The notes beneath the pieces are model-generated. The model was not told the DNA's origin. It made no database searches and was given only the letters and a program-made list of their open reading frames with translations. Of a stretch of DNA of 64,000 nucleotides, positions 34,908 to 45,694 are shown piece after piece. The translations under genes and the position numbers were made by a program. Source of the stretch: Acidovorax sp. (lineage in GTDB: Bacteria; Pseudomonadota; Gammaproteobacteria; Burkholderiales; Burkholderiaceae_C); NCBI RefSeq assembly GCF_021287135.1, contig NZ_JAJTBB010000036.1, forward strand, positions 1 through 64,000. The letters run 5' to 3'. How positions within the stretch are numbered: the first letter of the stretch is position 1; every line of letters starts with the position of its first letter.

Positions 34908-35432
34908 TTACTGCAGGGGTTCCTTGGCGGCGGCGGGCAGCGGCAGGGGCAGCACGGCAATGCCCTCTTCCAGCAGCTCCAGGGTTTCATGGGGCGTTGC
35001 CTGCCCTCGGATCGGGCGCTCTGGCTGTTCGCCATGGTGCATGCGCCGGGCCTCCTGGGCGAAACGTTCGCCCACGTCCTCCGTGCTGGCCATGATCTTG
35101 CGGGCCAGCGCCAGCCACGCCGCCTGGAGTGCCGGCGAAGGCGCGCCGCCCGCGACCTCCATCGGATGGCCATTTCCTTCGGTGGATGGACCGCTGGACA
35201 CGGCCGAAGCAGAAGACGAAGAAGAAGAAGAAGAAGAAGAAGAAGAAGCCCCGGCAGGCTCCCGTGCGCCCAGGTTCAGCCGCGGGGCGCTCAGGCGCTT
35301 TTCAATGTGCGCATCGGCGCAGAGGGGGCACTGCACCAGGCCGCGCTGCTTCTGGTGCTGAAAATCGTCCTCGGACGCAAACCAGCCTTCAAAGACATGG
35401 CCGCCGCGGCACTGGAGATCAAGCACCTTCAT
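34908..35432 (-). CDS. DUF1178 family protein
   Basis: A 174-residue cytoplasmic protein of the DUF1178 family, unknown function. The N-terminus MKVLDLQCRGGHVFEGWFAS with the later QCPLCADAHIEKRLSAP shows a Cys pattern (C8, C35, C38) that could bind zinc. The C-terminal half includes ALARKIMASTEDVGERFAQE, also family typical. Between them, residues 63–74 are a run of 12 serines encoded by TCT repeats, an expansion of a normally variable linker. It lies downstream of the complex I operon, its usual place in Burkholderiales, 26 bases after the DUF2818 gene. The start at 35432 matches the family start exactly. Confidence 0.85.
   Translation of the reverse strand: MKVLDLQCRGGHVFEGWFASEDDFQHQKQRGLVQCPLCADAHIEKRLSAPRLNLGAREPAGASSSSSSSSSSSSASAVSSGPSTEGNGHPMEVAGGAPSPALQAAWLALARKIMASTEDVGERFAQEARRMHHGEQPERPIRGQATPHETLELLEEGIAVLPLPLPAAAKEPLQ
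35218..35248 (-). repeat. Trinucleotide microsatellite in the DUF1178 gene
   Basis: A pure 31-base GAA repeat on the plus strand is read as consecutive TCT serine codons. Slippage would change serine number without frameshift. It stands out from the high-GC surroundings. Confidence 0.85.
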
Positions 35433-35458
35433 GAAAAGCCCTCGCCCTGGCCGCGCCC

Positions 35459-35764
35459 TCAGCCGTGGCGCCGCAACAGGTACCGGTACACAAAGCCGGG
35501 GAAGGCCAGCGTCAGGAAGAGCGCACCCGTGATGGCGTAGAACTCCCAGCCCTGAGAGGCCGCCTGCCCTGCCCGCCGTTCCAGCAGCAGGGCCAGGCCG
35601 CCCACCAGAAAGTAGAACAGCACCAGTTCCCCCAGCCGCCCGGCCAGCGGCTTGCGCGGGGCCGCCACCGGCCCCACCACCAGCCAGCGGTGGTTGACGA
35701 ACGGCAGGTTGGCCGCCACCAGGGCCGCCACGATGACCAGCCAGACGGACGCGGTAAGAGACAC
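35459..35764 (-). CDS. DUF2818 family small membrane protein
   Basis: A 101-residue protein with three hydrophobic segments: SVWLVIVAALVAANLPFVNH, LGELVLFYFLVGGLALLLE and FYAITGALFLTLAFPGFVYR. This is the DUF2818 family, found directly after nuoN in Burkholderiales and possibly linked to complex I, though no function is established. No ATG is available; GTG at 35764 is chosen because it begins just before the conserved T-A-S-V-W-L. It starts 53 bases beyond the nuoN stop and continues the operon direction. Confidence 0.8.
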   Translation of the reverse strand: MSLTASVWLVIVAALVAANLPFVNHRWLVVGPVAAPRKPLAGRLGELVLFYFLVGGLALLLERRAGQAASQGWEFYAITGALFLTLAFPGFVYRYLLRRHG

Positions 35765-35817
35765 GGCAGCGAGTGCGAGAGGAGCGGGCGAGGAACGGAC
35801 GGGTCCGGCTGCGGGGC

Positions 35818-37311
35818 TCAGGTCGCCAGCGCGCGCACGACGGCATCCGCGCACAGCGCCATCAGCCCACCCGGCAGCAGGCCCAGCACCAGCAGCAGCG
35901 CACCGTTGAGGGTGAGCACCACGCGCACATCGGCAGGGGCCGCCACGTTGGAGGCCGTCAGCGGAGCGTCGAAGTACATCACCTTGACCACGCGCAGGTA
36001 GTAGAACGCGCCGATCAGGGACATGATGACCGCGAACACCGCCATTGCCATGTACAGGGTCTGGCCGGACGCGATGAGAGCCTGCAGCACGGCCAGCTTG
36101 GCATAGAAGCCGACCATCGGCGGAATGCCGGCCATCGAGAAGAGGCACACCGACATGATGCCGGCGTACAGCGGGCTGCGCTGGTTCAGGCCGGCAAAGT
36201 CGGAAATCTCTTCGCTTTCAAAGCCTTCGCGGGCCAGCAGCAGCATCACGCCGAACGCAGCCAGGGTGGTGAGCACATAGGTGATCACGTAGAACATGGA
36301 CGCGCTGTAGGCGTTTTCCACGGCGGTGGCATCCACGTTGCCGTTCACCACCCCCGACATCAGGCCCAGCAGCACAAACCCCATCTGCGAGATGGTGGAG
36401 TACGCCAGCATGCGCTTGAGGTTGGTCTGCGGGATGGCCGCCAGATTGCCCACCAGGAGCGAGCCGATGGCCAGCACGGCCAGCATCTGCTGCCAGTCGA
36501 TCGCCAGCGGCAGCAAGCCGTCCACCAGCAGGCGGATGGTGATCGCAAACGCCGCCAGTTTGGGAGCGCCGCCGATCATCAGGGTCACCGCCGTGGGCGC
36601 GCCCTGGTAGACGTCCGGGATCCACATGTGGAAAGGCACCACACCCAGCTTGAATGCCAGGCCGGCCACGACGAACACCAGGCCGAACACCAGCACCTGG
36701 TGGCGGATCTGGCCGGAGTTGACCGCCTTGAACACTTGGCCGATATCGAGCGAGCCGGTGGCGCCGTAGACCATGGACAGGCCATACAGCAGGAAACCGC
36801 TGGCCATGGCGCCCAGCACGAAGTACTTCATGGCCGCCTCGGTGGCGGTGGCGTTGTCGCGGCGCAGGGCCACCAGGGCATAGCTCGACAGGGTCAGCAG
36901 CTCCAGGCCCAGGTAGATCACGAGGAAGTTGTTGCCCGAGATCATGATGAACATGCCCAGCAGCGCAAACATCGACAGCGTGAACATTTCACCGCCGCGC
37001 AGCATTCCGCGGTCGGCCGCGTAGGGGCGGGCATAGACCAGCGTGATCATCATGGCCACCGTGGCAAAGCACTTGAGCCAGTTGCCCATGGCATCGCTCA
37101 CCACCATGTTGCCGAAGCCGTAGAACGTGTTGCCGCCCGTGGCATAGAGGCCCTGCAAGGCCGCAACCACGGCCAGGGTGAGCATGGTCAGCACGTAGGT
37201 ACCGGTGCGCCGGGCGCTGTGCACCCCCAGATCGACCAGCGCGATCACGCAGGCCATCGTCAACAGCACGATTTCAGGGTAAATCGCGAGCCAGCTGATG
37301 TTGTCAATCAT
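35818..37311 (-). CDS. nuoN: NADH-quinone oxidoreductase subunit N
   Basis: A 497-residue membrane subunit of complex I, one of three antiporter-like proton-pumping subunits. About 14 helices. Conserved elements are [15 protein letters not shown] (Glu in helix 5), [37 protein letters not shown] (pump-channel Lys, about residues 220–240) and [20 protein letters not shown]. It is the last nuo gene, 32 bases after nuoM. Its start at 37311 ([10 protein letters not shown]) matches other NuoN proteins. Confidence 0.96.
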   Translation of the reverse strand: MIDNISWLAIYPEIVLLTMACVIALVDLGVHSARRTGTYVLTMLTLAVVAALQGLYATGGNTFYGFGNMVVSDAMGNWLKCFATVAMMITLVYARPYAADRGMLRGGEMFTLSMFALLGMFIMISGNNFLVIYLGLELLTLSSYALVALRRDNATATEAAMKYFVLGAMASGFLLYGLSMVYGATGSLDIGQVFKAVNSGQIRHQVLVFGLVFVVAGLAFKLGVVPFHMWIPDVYQGAPTAVTLMIGGAPKLAAFAITIRLLVDGLLPLAIDWQQMLAVLAIGSLLVGNLAAIPQTNLKRMLAYSTISQMGFVLLGLMSGVVNGNVDATAVENAYSASMFYVITYVLTTLAAFGVMLLLAREGFESEEISDFAGLNQRSPLYAGIMSVCLFSMAGIPPMVGFYAKLAVLQALIASGQTLYMAMAVFAVIMSLIGAFYYLRVVKVMYFDAPLTASNVAAPADVRVVLTLNGALLLVLGLLPGGLMALCADAVVRALAT

Positions 37312-37343
37312 CTTTGGAATCTCTCAGTTCAGTCTGGGTTCGC

Positions 37344-38819
37344 TCAATTCAGCTTGGACAGCGCGACATGCTTGAGCAGCTCCGCCACGGAGACATCCAT
37401 CACATCCGTGAAGGGGCGTGGGAACAGGCCCATGGCCAGCACGGCAACGCCCAGCACGGCCAGCACCAGGAATTCACGGGTCACGATATCGCTCAGGCCC
37501 TTCACGTTGTCATTGGCCACCGGCCCCAGGTACACGCGCTTGAACATCCACAGGGTGTAGGCGGCACCAAAGATCAGCGCCGTGGCTGCAGCCACGCCGA
37601 TCCAGAAGTTGGCCTTGACCGCCCCCAGGATCACCATCCACTCGCCCACGAAACCTGCCGTGCCCGGCAGGCCGCAGTTGGCCATCGCGAACAGCAGCGC
37701 AAAGGCCGTGAAGTTGGGCATGGTGTTGACCACGCCGCCGTAGGCCGCGATTTCACGCGAGTGCACCCGGTCGTACAGCACGCCGATGGACAGGAACATG
37801 GCGCCGGACACGAAACCGTGGGCAATCATCTGCACCAAGCCGCCAGACACGCCCAGGTCGTTGAAGATGAAGAAGCCCAGCGTGACGAAGCCCATGTGCG
37901 CCACGGACGAATACGCCACCAGCTTCTTCATGTCTTTCTGGACCATGGCCACCAGGCCCACGTAGATCACGGCGATCAGCGACAGGCCGATCATCAGCCA
38001 GGCCCACTCGCGGGAAGCGTCCGGTGCGATGGGCAGCGAGAAGCGCAGGAAACCATAGGCCCCCAGCTTCAGCATGATGGCGGCCAGCACGGCAGAACCG
38101 CCGGTGGGCGCTTCCACGTGCACGTCGGGCAGCCAGGTGTGCACCGGCCACATCGGCACCTTCACGGCAAAGGCGGCAAAGAAGGCAAAGAACAGCAGCG
38201 TCTGCGCACGGCCGCTCAGCGGCAGCTGGTGCCAGGTGGCGATTTCAAAGCTGCCACCCGACTGGTTGTACAGGTAGATCAGCGCGATCAGCATCAGCAG
38301 CGAACCGAGCAGCGTGTACAGGAAGAACTTGAACGCTGCGTAGATCTTGTTGGGGCCGCCCCAGATACCGATGATGAGGTACATCGGGATCAGCGTGGCC
38401 TCGAAGAACACGTAGAACAGCATGCCGTCCAGTGCTGCGAACACGCCGATCATGAGGCCCGACAGGATCAGGAACGCACCCATGTACTGGTTGACGCGCT
38501 CGGTGATCGACTCCCACGAAGCCACCACCACGATCACTGTGATGAACGCCGTCAGGGGCACGAACCAGAACGAAATGCCATCCACACCCAGGTGGTAATG
38601 GATGTTGAAGCGTTCGATCCACGCCGCCTTCTCGACGAACTGCATTGCAGCCGTGCCCAGTTCGAACCCGCCATACAGGGGCAAGGTGACCAGGAAGCCG
38701 ATCAAGGCCCCCAGCAGCGCGATCCACCGCACCGCCCGTGCATGCTCATCCCGCCCAAGGGCCAGCAGCAGCACACCGAAGGCGATCGGCGTCCAGATTG
38801 CAAGACTCAACAGACCCAT
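37344..38819 (-). CDS. nuoM: NADH-quinone oxidoreductase subunit M
   Basis: A 491-residue antiporter-like proton-pumping subunit of complex I. Key motifs are FFEATLIPMYLIIGIWGG (functional Glu in helix 5), KVPMWPVHTWLPDVHVEAP (helix 7 Lys and following His), GGSAVLAAIMLKLGAYGFLR and KKLVAYSSVAHMGFVTLGFF. Complete and typical length. It lies 12 bases after nuoL. Confidence 0.97.
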   Translation of the reverse strand: MGLLSLAIWTPIAFGVLLLALGRDEHARAVRWIALLGALIGFLVTLPLYGGFELGTAAMQFVEKAAWIERFNIHYHLGVDGISFWFVPLTAFITVIVVVASWESITERVNQYMGAFLILSGLMIGVFAALDGMLFYVFFEATLIPMYLIIGIWGGPNKIYAAFKFFLYTLLGSLLMLIALIYLYNQSGGSFEIATWHQLPLSGRAQTLLFFAFFAAFAVKVPMWPVHTWLPDVHVEAPTGGSAVLAAIMLKLGAYGFLRFSLPIAPDASREWAWLMIGLSLIAVIYVGLVAMVQKDMKKLVAYSSVAHMGFVTLGFFIFNDLGVSGGLVQMIAHGFVSGAMFLSIGVLYDRVHSREIAAYGGVVNTMPNFTAFALLFAMANCGLPGTAGFVGEWMVILGAVKANFWIGVAAATALIFGAAYTLWMFKRVYLGPVANDNVKGLSDIVTREFLVLAVLGVAVLAMGLFPRPFTDVMDVSVAELLKHVALSKLN

Positions 38820-38831
38820 TTGTTGTTTTCC

Positions 38832-40883
38832 TTATTTGATGAGCCGCAACACAGCGTCGCCCCAGACAAACCAGGTCATCAGTGCGAAGACCCCCAGGAT
38901 CATCACCAGCGCGTAGTGGAAGACAAAGCCCGACTGCAGCCAGCGCACGACGCCGGAGACCGCCCCCACGATGCGCCAGGAACCATTCACCAGGGCCCCA
39001 TCGATGACGGCCTGGTCGCCACCCTTCCACAAGCCCACGCCCAGAGCGCGCGCACCGCGGGCCAGGATGTTTTCATTGATCCAGTCCATGCCGTACTTGT
39101 TTTCCAGCAACTGGTAGATGCCGACCGATTCAAAGAACCGCTTGAGCGCCGCAGGCACCGCCGGTTTGACCATGTACATGTAGTACGCCAGGACCACCCC
39201 GGCCAGTGCCAGCCAGAACGGCGCGGTCTGCAAGCCGTGCAGGGCCATGGCCACGGGGCTGTGGAACTCCTCGGCCAGCTTGGCCATCGCCGGGTGCTTG
39301 GCGGCATCGATAAAGATCACGTCCTTGAAGAAGTCGCCGAACAGCATGGGCTCGATGAACATGAAGCCCACCACCACCGAGGGGATCGCCAACAGCACCA
39401 GCGGCACCGTCACCACCCAGGGAGACTCGTGCGGCTTGGCAGCGTGGCCGTGGTGGTCGTCATGGCCGTGGTGGTCATCGTGGTGCGCGTCCGGATTCTG
39501 GTCGTAACGCTCCTTGCCGTGGAAGACCAGGAAATACATGCGGAACGAATAGAACGCGGTGATGAACACGCCGGCCAGGACGGCGAAGTGCGCAAAACCG
39601 GCAGCCGGCAGATGGCTGAAATGCACGGCCTCGATGATGCTGTCCTTGGAGTAGAAGCCCGAGAACAGCGGGGTACCGATGAGCGCCAGCGAGCCCAGCA
39701 GCGAAGTGAGCCAAGTGATCGGCATGTATTTGCGCACGCCGCCCATCCAGCGGATGTCCTGGTTGTGGTGCATGCCCATGATGACGGAACCAGCACCCAG
39801 GAACAGCAGAGCCTTGAAGAACGCGTGGGTCATCAGGTGGAACACCGCCACCGAGTAGGCCGACGCACCGAGCGCTACCGTCATGTAGCCCAGCTGGGAC
39901 AGCGTGGAATACGCCACCACGCGCTTGATGTCATTCTGGATGATGCCCAGGAAGCCCATGAACAGGGCCGTGATGGCACCAATCACCATGATGAAGTTGA
40001 GCGCGGTTTCCGACAGCTCGAACAGCGGCGACATGCGCGACACCATGAAGATGCCGGCGGTCACCATGGTGGCCGCGTGGATCAGCGCCGAAATGGGCGT
40101 GGGGCCTTCCATGGAATCCGGCAGCCACACGTGCAGCGGGAACTGGGCCGACTTGCCCATCGCGCCGATGAACAGGCAGATGCAGATGACGGTGATCAGC
40201 ATCCACTGGGTGCCAGGGAAGGGCAACCCGCCGAGTTCGCCCGCCTTGGCAAAGATCTCGCTGTAGTTCAGCGTTCCTGCATAGGCCGCAATCAGGCCGA
40301 TGCCCAGGATGAAGCCAAAGTCGCCCACGCGGTTGACCAGGAAGGCCTTCATGTTGGCAAAGATGGCCGACGGCTTGTTGAACCAGAAGCCGATCAGCAG
40401 GTACGACACCAGGCCCACCGCTTCCCAGCCGAAGAACAGCTGCAGCAGGTTGTTGCTCATGACCAGCATGAGCATGGAGAACGTGAACAGCGAGATGTAC
40501 GCGAAGAAACGGTTGTAGCCGTCATCCTCTTCCATGTAGCCGATGGTGTAGATGTGCACCATCAGCGACACGAAGGTCACCACCACCATCATCATGGCCG
40601 TCAGGCTGTCCACCAGGAAGCCCACTTCCATCTTCAATCCGCCCACCACCATCCAGGTGTAGAGGGTTTCATTGAAGCGTGCGCCGTCCAGCGCCACGCT
40701 CTTGAGGGTCATCGCGGACAGCACGAACGCCACCAGCACCCCCAGGATCGTCAGGGTGTGGCTCAGGCGGCGGCCAATCCAGTTACCACCAAAGGTCGTG
40801 CCGAAGATACCGGCCAGCAAGGCGCCCGCCAGCGGGGCCAATGGCACGGCCAGGAGCGTTGAAGCAGAGAGGGTTTGACTCAT
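38832..40883 (-). CDS. nuoL: NADH-quinone oxidoreductase subunit L
   Basis: A 683-residue distal antiporter-like subunit whose C-terminal amphipathic helix runs along the membrane arm. Conserved motifs are FFGWEAVGLVSYLLIGFW (helix 5 Glu), KSAQFPLHVWLPDSMEGPTP (about 240–260), ALIHAATMVTAGIFMVSR, and DIKRVVAYSTLSQLGYMTVA. Near residues 460–486 is a cytoplasmic or periplasmic loop very rich in His and Asp (HHDDHHGHDDHHGHAAKPHE), which could bind metal but is probably a variable loop. The start at 40883 (MSQTLSASTL) follows the family; a longer frame upstream has no homologous look. Confidence 0.96.
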   Translation of the reverse strand: MSQTLSASTLLAVPLAPLAGALLAGIFGTTFGGNWIGRRLSHTLTILGVLVAFVLSAMTLKSVALDGARFNETLYTWMVVGGLKMEVGFLVDSLTAMMMVVVTFVSLMVHIYTIGYMEEDDGYNRFFAYISLFTFSMLMLVMSNNLLQLFFGWEAVGLVSYLLIGFWFNKPSAIFANMKAFLVNRVGDFGFILGIGLIAAYAGTLNYSEIFAKAGELGGLPFPGTQWMLITVICICLFIGAMGKSAQFPLHVWLPDSMEGPTPISALIHAATMVTAGIFMVSRMSPLFELSETALNFIMVIGAITALFMGFLGIIQNDIKRVVAYSTLSQLGYMTVALGASAYSVAVFHLMTHAFFKALLFLGAGSVIMGMHHNQDIRWMGGVRKYMPITWLTSLLGSLALIGTPLFSGFYSKDSIIEAVHFSHLPAAGFAHFAVLAGVFITAFYSFRMYFLVFHGKERYDQNPDAHHDDHHGHDDHHGHAAKPHESPWVVTVPLVLLAIPSVVVGFMFIEPMLFGDFFKDVIFIDAAKHPAMAKLAEEFHSPVAMALHGLQTAPFWLALAGVVLAYYMYMVKPAVPAALKRFFESVGIYQLLENKYGMDWINENILARGARALGVGLWKGGDQAVIDGALVNGSWRIVGAVSGVVRWLQSGFVFHYALVMILGVFALMTWFVWGDAVLRLIK

Positions 40884-40914
40884 TCTTGAGAACCTTGGGA
40901 ATACTGGCAGCCCA

Positions 40915-41223
40915 TCAACCCTTGAGGGTGTTGAGGTCTTCCGCGTTGATGCTGGACTTGTTGCGGAACAACAGCACCAGGATGGCCAGGCCAATGGCGG
41001 ACTCGGCCGCCGCCACCGTCAGGATGAAAAACACGAAGACCTGCCCGTGCATGTCACCCAGGTAATGGGAGAACGCCACGAAGTTCATGTTGACCGCCAG
41101 CAGCATCAGCTCGATCGCCATCAGCAGCACGATCAGGTTCTTGCGGTTCAGGAAAATGCCGATCACCGCCAGCGCGAACAGCATCGCGCCCAGAGAGAGG
41201 AAGTGTCCCAACGTCAGCGTCAT
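40915..41223 (-). CDS. nuoK: NADH-quinone oxidoreductase subunit K
   Basis: A 102-residue three-helix membrane subunit: [40 protein letters not shown] (conserved membrane Glu), and [20 protein letters not shown] (second Glu), the two acidic residues needed for proton transfer. It overlaps nuoJ by four bases (ATGA). Confidence 0.96.
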   Translation of the reverse strand: MTLTLGHFLSLGAMLFALAVIGIFLNRKNLIVLLMAIELMLLAVNMNFVAFSHYLGDMHGQVFVFFILTVAAAESAIGLAILVLLFRNKSSINAEDLNTLKG

Positions 41224-41888
41224 GCTTTTTTCTCCTCGGCAGCAGGCGCGGCGGCCACTTCAGCAGCAGGCTTCTGGGTCGCCGCCAGCTTCACGACCTC
41301 CAGGCGGTCTGCGGCGCGCACGCGGATTTGTTCGGACGGATTGATGGCCTTGCTGTCCTTGCGATGGCGCAGGGTCAGGGCAATGGCCGCCACCATCGCC
41401 ACCAGCAGGATCACGGCTGCGATTTCCACCGGAAAGAGGTATTCGGTGTAGAGCAGCTTGCCCAGCGCCTTGGTGTTGGAATAAGGCACCACCTGGCCCG
41501 CAGCGTCCACCACGGCCGCGATGGCCTTGGGTTCATCCATGCTGCGAAAGCCCCCCATCAGCACGGCGGCCATTTCGAGGGCGATCAGGGCGCCCACCGT
41601 CGCCGCCAGGGGAAAGTGCTTCCAGAAACCCTTGCGCACGGTGTCGATGTGGATGTCCAGCATCATCACCACAAACAGGAACAGCACCATCACTGCGCCC
41701 AGGTACACCAGCACCAGCGCAATGGCCAGGAACTCGGCCTTGAGCAGCAGCCACACAGCGGCCGCCTGCGAGAACGCGAGGATGAGGTACAGCACCGCAT
41801 GCACGGGGTTGCGGGCGGTGATCACCCGGAAGGCTGCAAACAGCAGCACAACCGAGAAGAGGTAGAAGAAACCGGTCTTGGCGTCCAT
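41220..41888 (-). CDS. nuoJ: NADH-quinone oxidoreductase subunit J
   Basis: A 222-residue membrane subunit with five helices near the quinone-arm junction. [20 protein letters not shown] and [17 protein letters not shown] open it, and [17 protein letters not shown] is the conserved helix 3 with the pi-bulge region. The C-terminal 60 residues are a charged, Ala-rich tail ([10 protein letters not shown]) longer than in E. coli. The stop overlaps the nuoK start. Confidence 0.95.
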   Translation of the reverse strand: MDAKTGFFYLFSVVLLFAAFRVITARNPVHAVLYLILAFSQAAAVWLLLKAEFLAIALVLVYLGAVMVLFLFVVMMLDIHIDTVRKGFWKHFPLAATVGALIALEMAAVLMGGFRSMDEPKAIAAVVDAAGQVVPYSNTKALGKLLYTEYLFPVEIAAVILLVAMVAAIALTLRHRKDSKAINPSEQIRVRAADRLEVVKLAATQKPAAEVAAAPAAEEKKA

Positions 41889-41937
41889 GGGTCGGTCTTT
41901 ATAGAAAGTCGGGCAACGAGGCTGAACCCATCACCGC

Positions 41938-42450
41938 TCAGCGGTACTTGGCGTCGGCGGCCTTTGCCGCAGCGATCTCGCCTTCGTACCGGTCCCCCAC
42001 GGCCAGGAGCATGTCCTTCGTGAAATACAGATCGCCGCGCTTTTCTCCGTGGTATTCGAAGATGTGCGTTTCCACAATCGAATCGACGGGGCAGCTCTCC
42101 TCGCAGAATCCGCAGAAGATGCACTTGGTCAGGTCGATGTCGTAGCGCGTGGTACGGCGCGATCCATCGGCCCGCACGTCGGACTCGATGGTGATCGCCA
42201 TCGCGGGACACACGGCTTCGCACAGCTTGCAGGCAATGCAGCGCTCTTCACCGTTGTCGTACCGGCGCAGGGCGTGCAGGCCGCGGAAACGGGGCGACAG
42301 CGGTGTCTTCTCTTCCGGGAATTGCACCGTGACCTTGCGGCGGAATGCGTAGCGGCCCGTCAAGGCCATGCCCTTGGCCAGTTCCACGAGCATGAAGCTC
42401 TTGAGAAAGTCCTTCAGGGAAAAAGGTGCAGCAGCAACAGTAGCAGTCAT
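41938..42450 (-). CDS. nuoI: NADH-quinone oxidoreductase subunit I
   Basis: A 170-residue peripheral subunit with two [4Fe-4S] clusters (N6a, N6b) passing electrons toward the quinone site. Both ferredoxin motifs are intact: [12 protein letters not shown] (about 71–82) and [12 protein letters not shown] (about 110–121). An amphipathic N-terminal helix ([20 protein letters not shown]) contacts the membrane. It lies 15 bases after nuoH. Confidence 0.97.
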   Translation of the reverse strand: MTATVAAAPFSLKDFLKSFMLVELAKGMALTGRYAFRRKVTVQFPEEKTPLSPRFRGLHALRRYDNGEERCIACKLCEAVCPAMAITIESDVRADGSRRTTRYDIDLTKCIFCGFCEESCPVDSIVETHIFEYHGEKRGDLYFTKDMLLAVGDRYEGEIAAAKAADAKYR

Positions 42451-42465
42451 ACGTGTTGTCCCCGC

Positions 42466-43548
42466 TTATTTCCAGATGTTCCAGGGCGAGAGCAACCACC
42501 CACCCACGATGAGCAGCCACACCAGGGTGACCGGAATGAAGATCTTCCAACCCAGCCGCATGATCTGGTCATAGCGGAAGCGCGGAAAGGTGGCGCGGAT
42601 CCAGATGAACATGGACACCACCAGGAAGGTCTTGATGCCCAGCCAGATCCACCCGGGAATCCAGTTGAAGAGCGCACTGTCCACGGGAGGCAGCCAGCCA
42701 CCCAGGAACATCAGCGCCGCCAGGATGGACACGAGCCACATGCTGGCGTACTCGGCCAGGAAGAAGATCGCGAAGCCCATGCCCGAATACTCGACCATGT
42801 GGCCGGCCACGATTTCCGCTTCGCCTTCCACCACGTCGAACGGGTGGCGGTTGGTTTCAGCCACGCCCGAGATCAGGTAGACGAGGAAGATCGGCAGCAG
42901 CGGCAGCCAGTTCCACGACAGGAACACCAGGCCCTTGTCGGCCGCCATGCCACGGCCCTGGCCCATCACGATTTCAGTGAGGTTCATGCTGCCGGACACC
43001 ATGATCACCACGAGGAAGCAGAAGCCCATCGCGATTTCATAGCTCACCATCTGGGCCGAGGCGCGCAGCGCCCCCAAGAAGGCGTACTTGGAGTTGGAAG
43101 CCCAGCCGGCGATGATCACACCGTACACCTCAATGGAGGTAATGGCCATGATCAGCAGCAGGCCGGCGTTCACATTGGCCAACGCCACGTCCGGACCGAA
43201 CGGGATCGCCACCCACGCAGCCAGCGCAGGCATGATCGCCATCACGGGGCCGAGCACGAACAGGCCCTTGCTCGCGGCCGCGGGCTGGATGATTTCTTTG
43301 GTCAGCAGCTTCAAGGCGTCGGCAATGGGCTGCAGCAGGCCCATGGGGCCTACGCGGTTCGGACCGTAGCGCACTTGCATGAAGCCCAGCAGCTTGCGCT
43401 CCCAGAGCGTCAGGTAGGCCACGGCGCCCATCAGCGGCGCCAGGATGCACACGATCTTGATCAAAATCCAGAGCACTGGCCAGGCCACGGTGGCCCACCA
43501 GCCGAAAGGCAGCAGGTTCAACCCGCCGTTGTAGAGTGCGTCGATCAT
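42466..43548 (-). CDS. nuoH: NADH-quinone oxidoreductase subunit H
   Basis: A 360-residue membrane subunit forming much of the quinone-binding cavity. It has [37 protein letters not shown], and the charged loop [20 protein letters not shown] that lines the cavity. Eight helices. The start overlaps the nuoG stop by four bases, so the two are translationally coupled. Confidence 0.97.
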   Translation of the reverse strand: MIDALYNGGLNLLPFGWWATVAWPVLWILIKIVCILAPLMGAVAYLTLWERKLLGFMQVRYGPNRVGPMGLLQPIADALKLLTKEIIQPAAASKGLFVLGPVMAIMPALAAWVAIPFGPDVALANVNAGLLLIMAITSIEVYGVIIAGWASNSKYAFLGALRASAQMVSYEIAMGFCFLVVIMVSGSMNLTEIVMGQGRGMAADKGLVFLSWNWLPLLPIFLVYLISGVAETNRHPFDVVEGEAEIVAGHMVEYSGMGFAIFFLAEYASMWLVSILAALMFLGGWLPPVDSALFNWIPGWIWLGIKTFLVVSMFIWIRATFPRFRYDQIMRLGWKIFIPVTLVWLLIVGGWLLSPWNIWK

Positions 43549-45680
43549 GCGGCCACCTCACGTGCCAGGCGTGCGTCGGCAGTCAGTTGCAGCGACGGCG
43601 AACGGCGCACGAGGCCGTCCAGTTGGTAGATGGAGGCCACAACCGGCTCCGCTGCGGCGGCAGCGGGCGCGGCTGCAGGCCGTTGCGACACCTTGTTGGA
43701 GAGCTGGTCGGCGCCCAGCTGGGCCACAGAGCCGGCGGGCGCATTGGTTGCCCGCACCAGCACATCCTGCGAGGTTTCGAAATCGAAACCGGGAACCCCC
43801 AGCAGATTGGCCAGCACGCGCAGCACCTTCCAGGCGGGACGGGTGTCGCCCAGCGGCTTCACCACCGCGTGGAAGCTTTGCAGACGCCCTTCGGCGTTGA
43901 TGAAGCTGCCGGACGTTTCAGTGAACGGAGCGATCGGCAACAAGACGTCACTGAACTCCAGGTTGGCCTTGAAGGGGCTCAGCGTCACCACCATGTCTGC
44001 ACCAGACAGGGCCGCGGCAGCTTGCGCGCCCACTGCGGAATCATGAACGGGCTCCGTGTTGAGCAGCACTGCGGCCTTCACCCCACCGGAGAGCATCTGA
44101 GCAGCATTCAATCCACCGTTGACCGGGTGTGCGCCCACAAATTGCGCGCCCACGGTGTTGGCCGCTTCGGTCAGATAGCCGACCGTCGCACCCGTGTGCT
44201 CGCCAATCCATTGGGCCAGGGCCAGCAGCTGCGTGGCTTGCGCGTGATGCGCAGCGGCATTGCCGAGCAGCACCGCCTTGCGTTCGCCGCCCAGCAGAGA
44301 CCGGGCGATGGCCACAGCCGCTTCGTCGGCAGCCGCAGCACCCGCTGGCGCGGCGATGCCCTTCTCCTGGGCCACCGCGGACGCAATGCCGCCGAGCACC
44401 GGCACCCATTGGCTGGCGCCCTGCACCACCCACTGGGCCACAGGAAGCGCCCAGTCGTGCGCCACCGCATCAATGGCGCTGACCTGGCAGCCGTGGCGGG
44501 CCGCTTGCCGGATGCGCTGCGCGAACAGCGGATGGTCCTTGCGCAGGTTGGAGCCGACCACCAGCACGCGCTGCAACGTGGACAGCGAGGCAATCGAGGT
44601 GCCAAGCCAGCGAACGCCTTCGGGCGCTGCAAATTCTGCGTTGCGCAGGCGGTAGTCGATGTTGTCGCTACCCAGGCCGCGCACCAGGGCGGAAGCCAGG
44701 TACAGCTCCTCGACCGTGCTGTGCGGGCTCACCAGCGCACCGATGCTGCCGGCGCCGTGTTCGTTCTTGATGTTCTTGAGGCCGTTGGCCACGTATTCCA
44801 GGGCCGTCTGCCAGTCCGTCTCCTGCCACACGCCACCCTGCTTGAGCATGGGGCGAGTGAGGCGCTCGTCGCTGTTCAGGGCCTCGTAGGAGAAACGGTC
44901 GCGGTCGGCGATCCAGCACTCATTGACGGCCTCGTTTTCCAGCGGGACCACGCGCATGACCTTGTGGTTCTTGACCTGCACGATCAGGTTGGCACCCGTG
45001 GAGTCATGCGGACTCACCGAGCGGCGGCGCGACAGTTCCCAGGTACGGGCGCTGTAGCGGAACGGCTTGCTGGTCAAGGCACCGACCGGGCAGATGTCGA
45101 TCATGTTGCCCGAGAGCTCGGAGTCCACCGTATCGCCCATCACCGTGGTGATTTCGGAATGCTCGCCGCGGTTGACCATGCCCAGCTCCATCACGCCGGC
45201 GACCTCCTGGCCGAAGCGAACGCAGCGGGTGCAATGGATGCAGCGGCTCATCTCTTCCATGGAGATCAGCGGCCCCACATCCTTGTGGACCACGACACGC
45301 TTTTCCTCCTCGTAGCGCGACGACGAGCCGCCGTAGCCCACGGCAAGATCCTGCAGCTGGCACTCACCACCCTGGTCGCAGATGGGGCAATCCAGCGGGT
45401 GGTTGATCAGCAGGAACTCCATGACCGACTGCTGGGCCTTGATGGCCTTGTCGCTCTTGGTCCGCACGATCATGCCCTGCGTCACGGGCGTGGCGCAGGC
45501 GGGCATGGGCTTGGGGGCCTTCTCCACGTCCACCAGGCACATGCGGCAGTTCGCCGCGATCGAAAGCTTCTTGTGGTAGCAGAAATGCGGAATATAGGTG
45601 CCCGCCTTCTCGGCCGCATGCATCACCATGCAGCCCTCGGCGACTTCCACTTTCTGGCCGTCCAGTTCAATTTCAACCAT
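43545..45680 (-). CDS. nuoG: NADH-quinone oxidoreductase subunit G
   Basis: A 711-residue iron–sulfur subunit. The N-terminal [2Fe-2S] ferredoxin has [20 protein letters not shown] with a later Cys in PACATP. The His-Cys-ligated cluster is in [18 protein letters not shown], and the [4Fe-4S] domain in [17 protein letters not shown] with CPVGAL. The molybdopterin-oxidoreductase-like C-terminal domain (from about 220) has lost catalytic function, as in all NuoG. The linker near 670 is Ala-rich. It transfers electrons from NuoE/F toward NuoI. Confidence 0.97.
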   Translation of the reverse strand: MVEIELDGQKVEVAEGCMVMHAAEKAGTYIPHFCYHKKLSIAANCRMCLVDVEKAPKPMPACATPVTQGMIVRTKSDKAIKAQQSVMEFLLINHPLDCPICDQGGECQLQDLAVGYGGSSSRYEEEKRVVVHKDVGPLISMEEMSRCIHCTRCVRFGQEVAGVMELGMVNRGEHSEITTVMGDTVDSELSGNMIDICPVGALTSKPFRYSARTWELSRRRSVSPHDSTGANLIVQVKNHKVMRVVPLENEAVNECWIADRDRFSYEALNSDERLTRPMLKQGGVWQETDWQTALEYVANGLKNIKNEHGAGSIGALVSPHSTVEELYLASALVRGLGSDNIDYRLRNAEFAAPEGVRWLGTSIASLSTLQRVLVVGSNLRKDHPLFAQRIRQAARHGCQVSAIDAVAHDWALPVAQWVVQGASQWVPVLGGIASAVAQEKGIAAPAGAAAADEAAVAIARSLLGGERKAVLLGNAAAHHAQATQLLALAQWIGEHTGATVGYLTEAANTVGAQFVGAHPVNGGLNAAQMLSGGVKAAVLLNTEPVHDSAVGAQAAAALSGADMVVTLSPFKANLEFSDVLLPIAPFTETSGSFINAEGRLQSFHAVVKPLGDTRPAWKVLRVLANLLGVPGFDFETSQDVLVRATNAPAGSVAQLGADQLSNKVSQRPAAAPAAAAAEPVVASIYQLDGLVRRSPSLQLTADARLAREVAA

Positions 45681-45694
45681 ATGTCTTCTCGCGA

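Noticed and set aside
37314-40862. A very long open frame (over 1,000 codons) on the plus strand opposite nuoM and nuoL
   Set aside because: It is antisense to well-supported complex I genes, has an odd His/Gln/Arg-rich composition, and arises from codon bias in high-GC DNA. No domain is recognisable.
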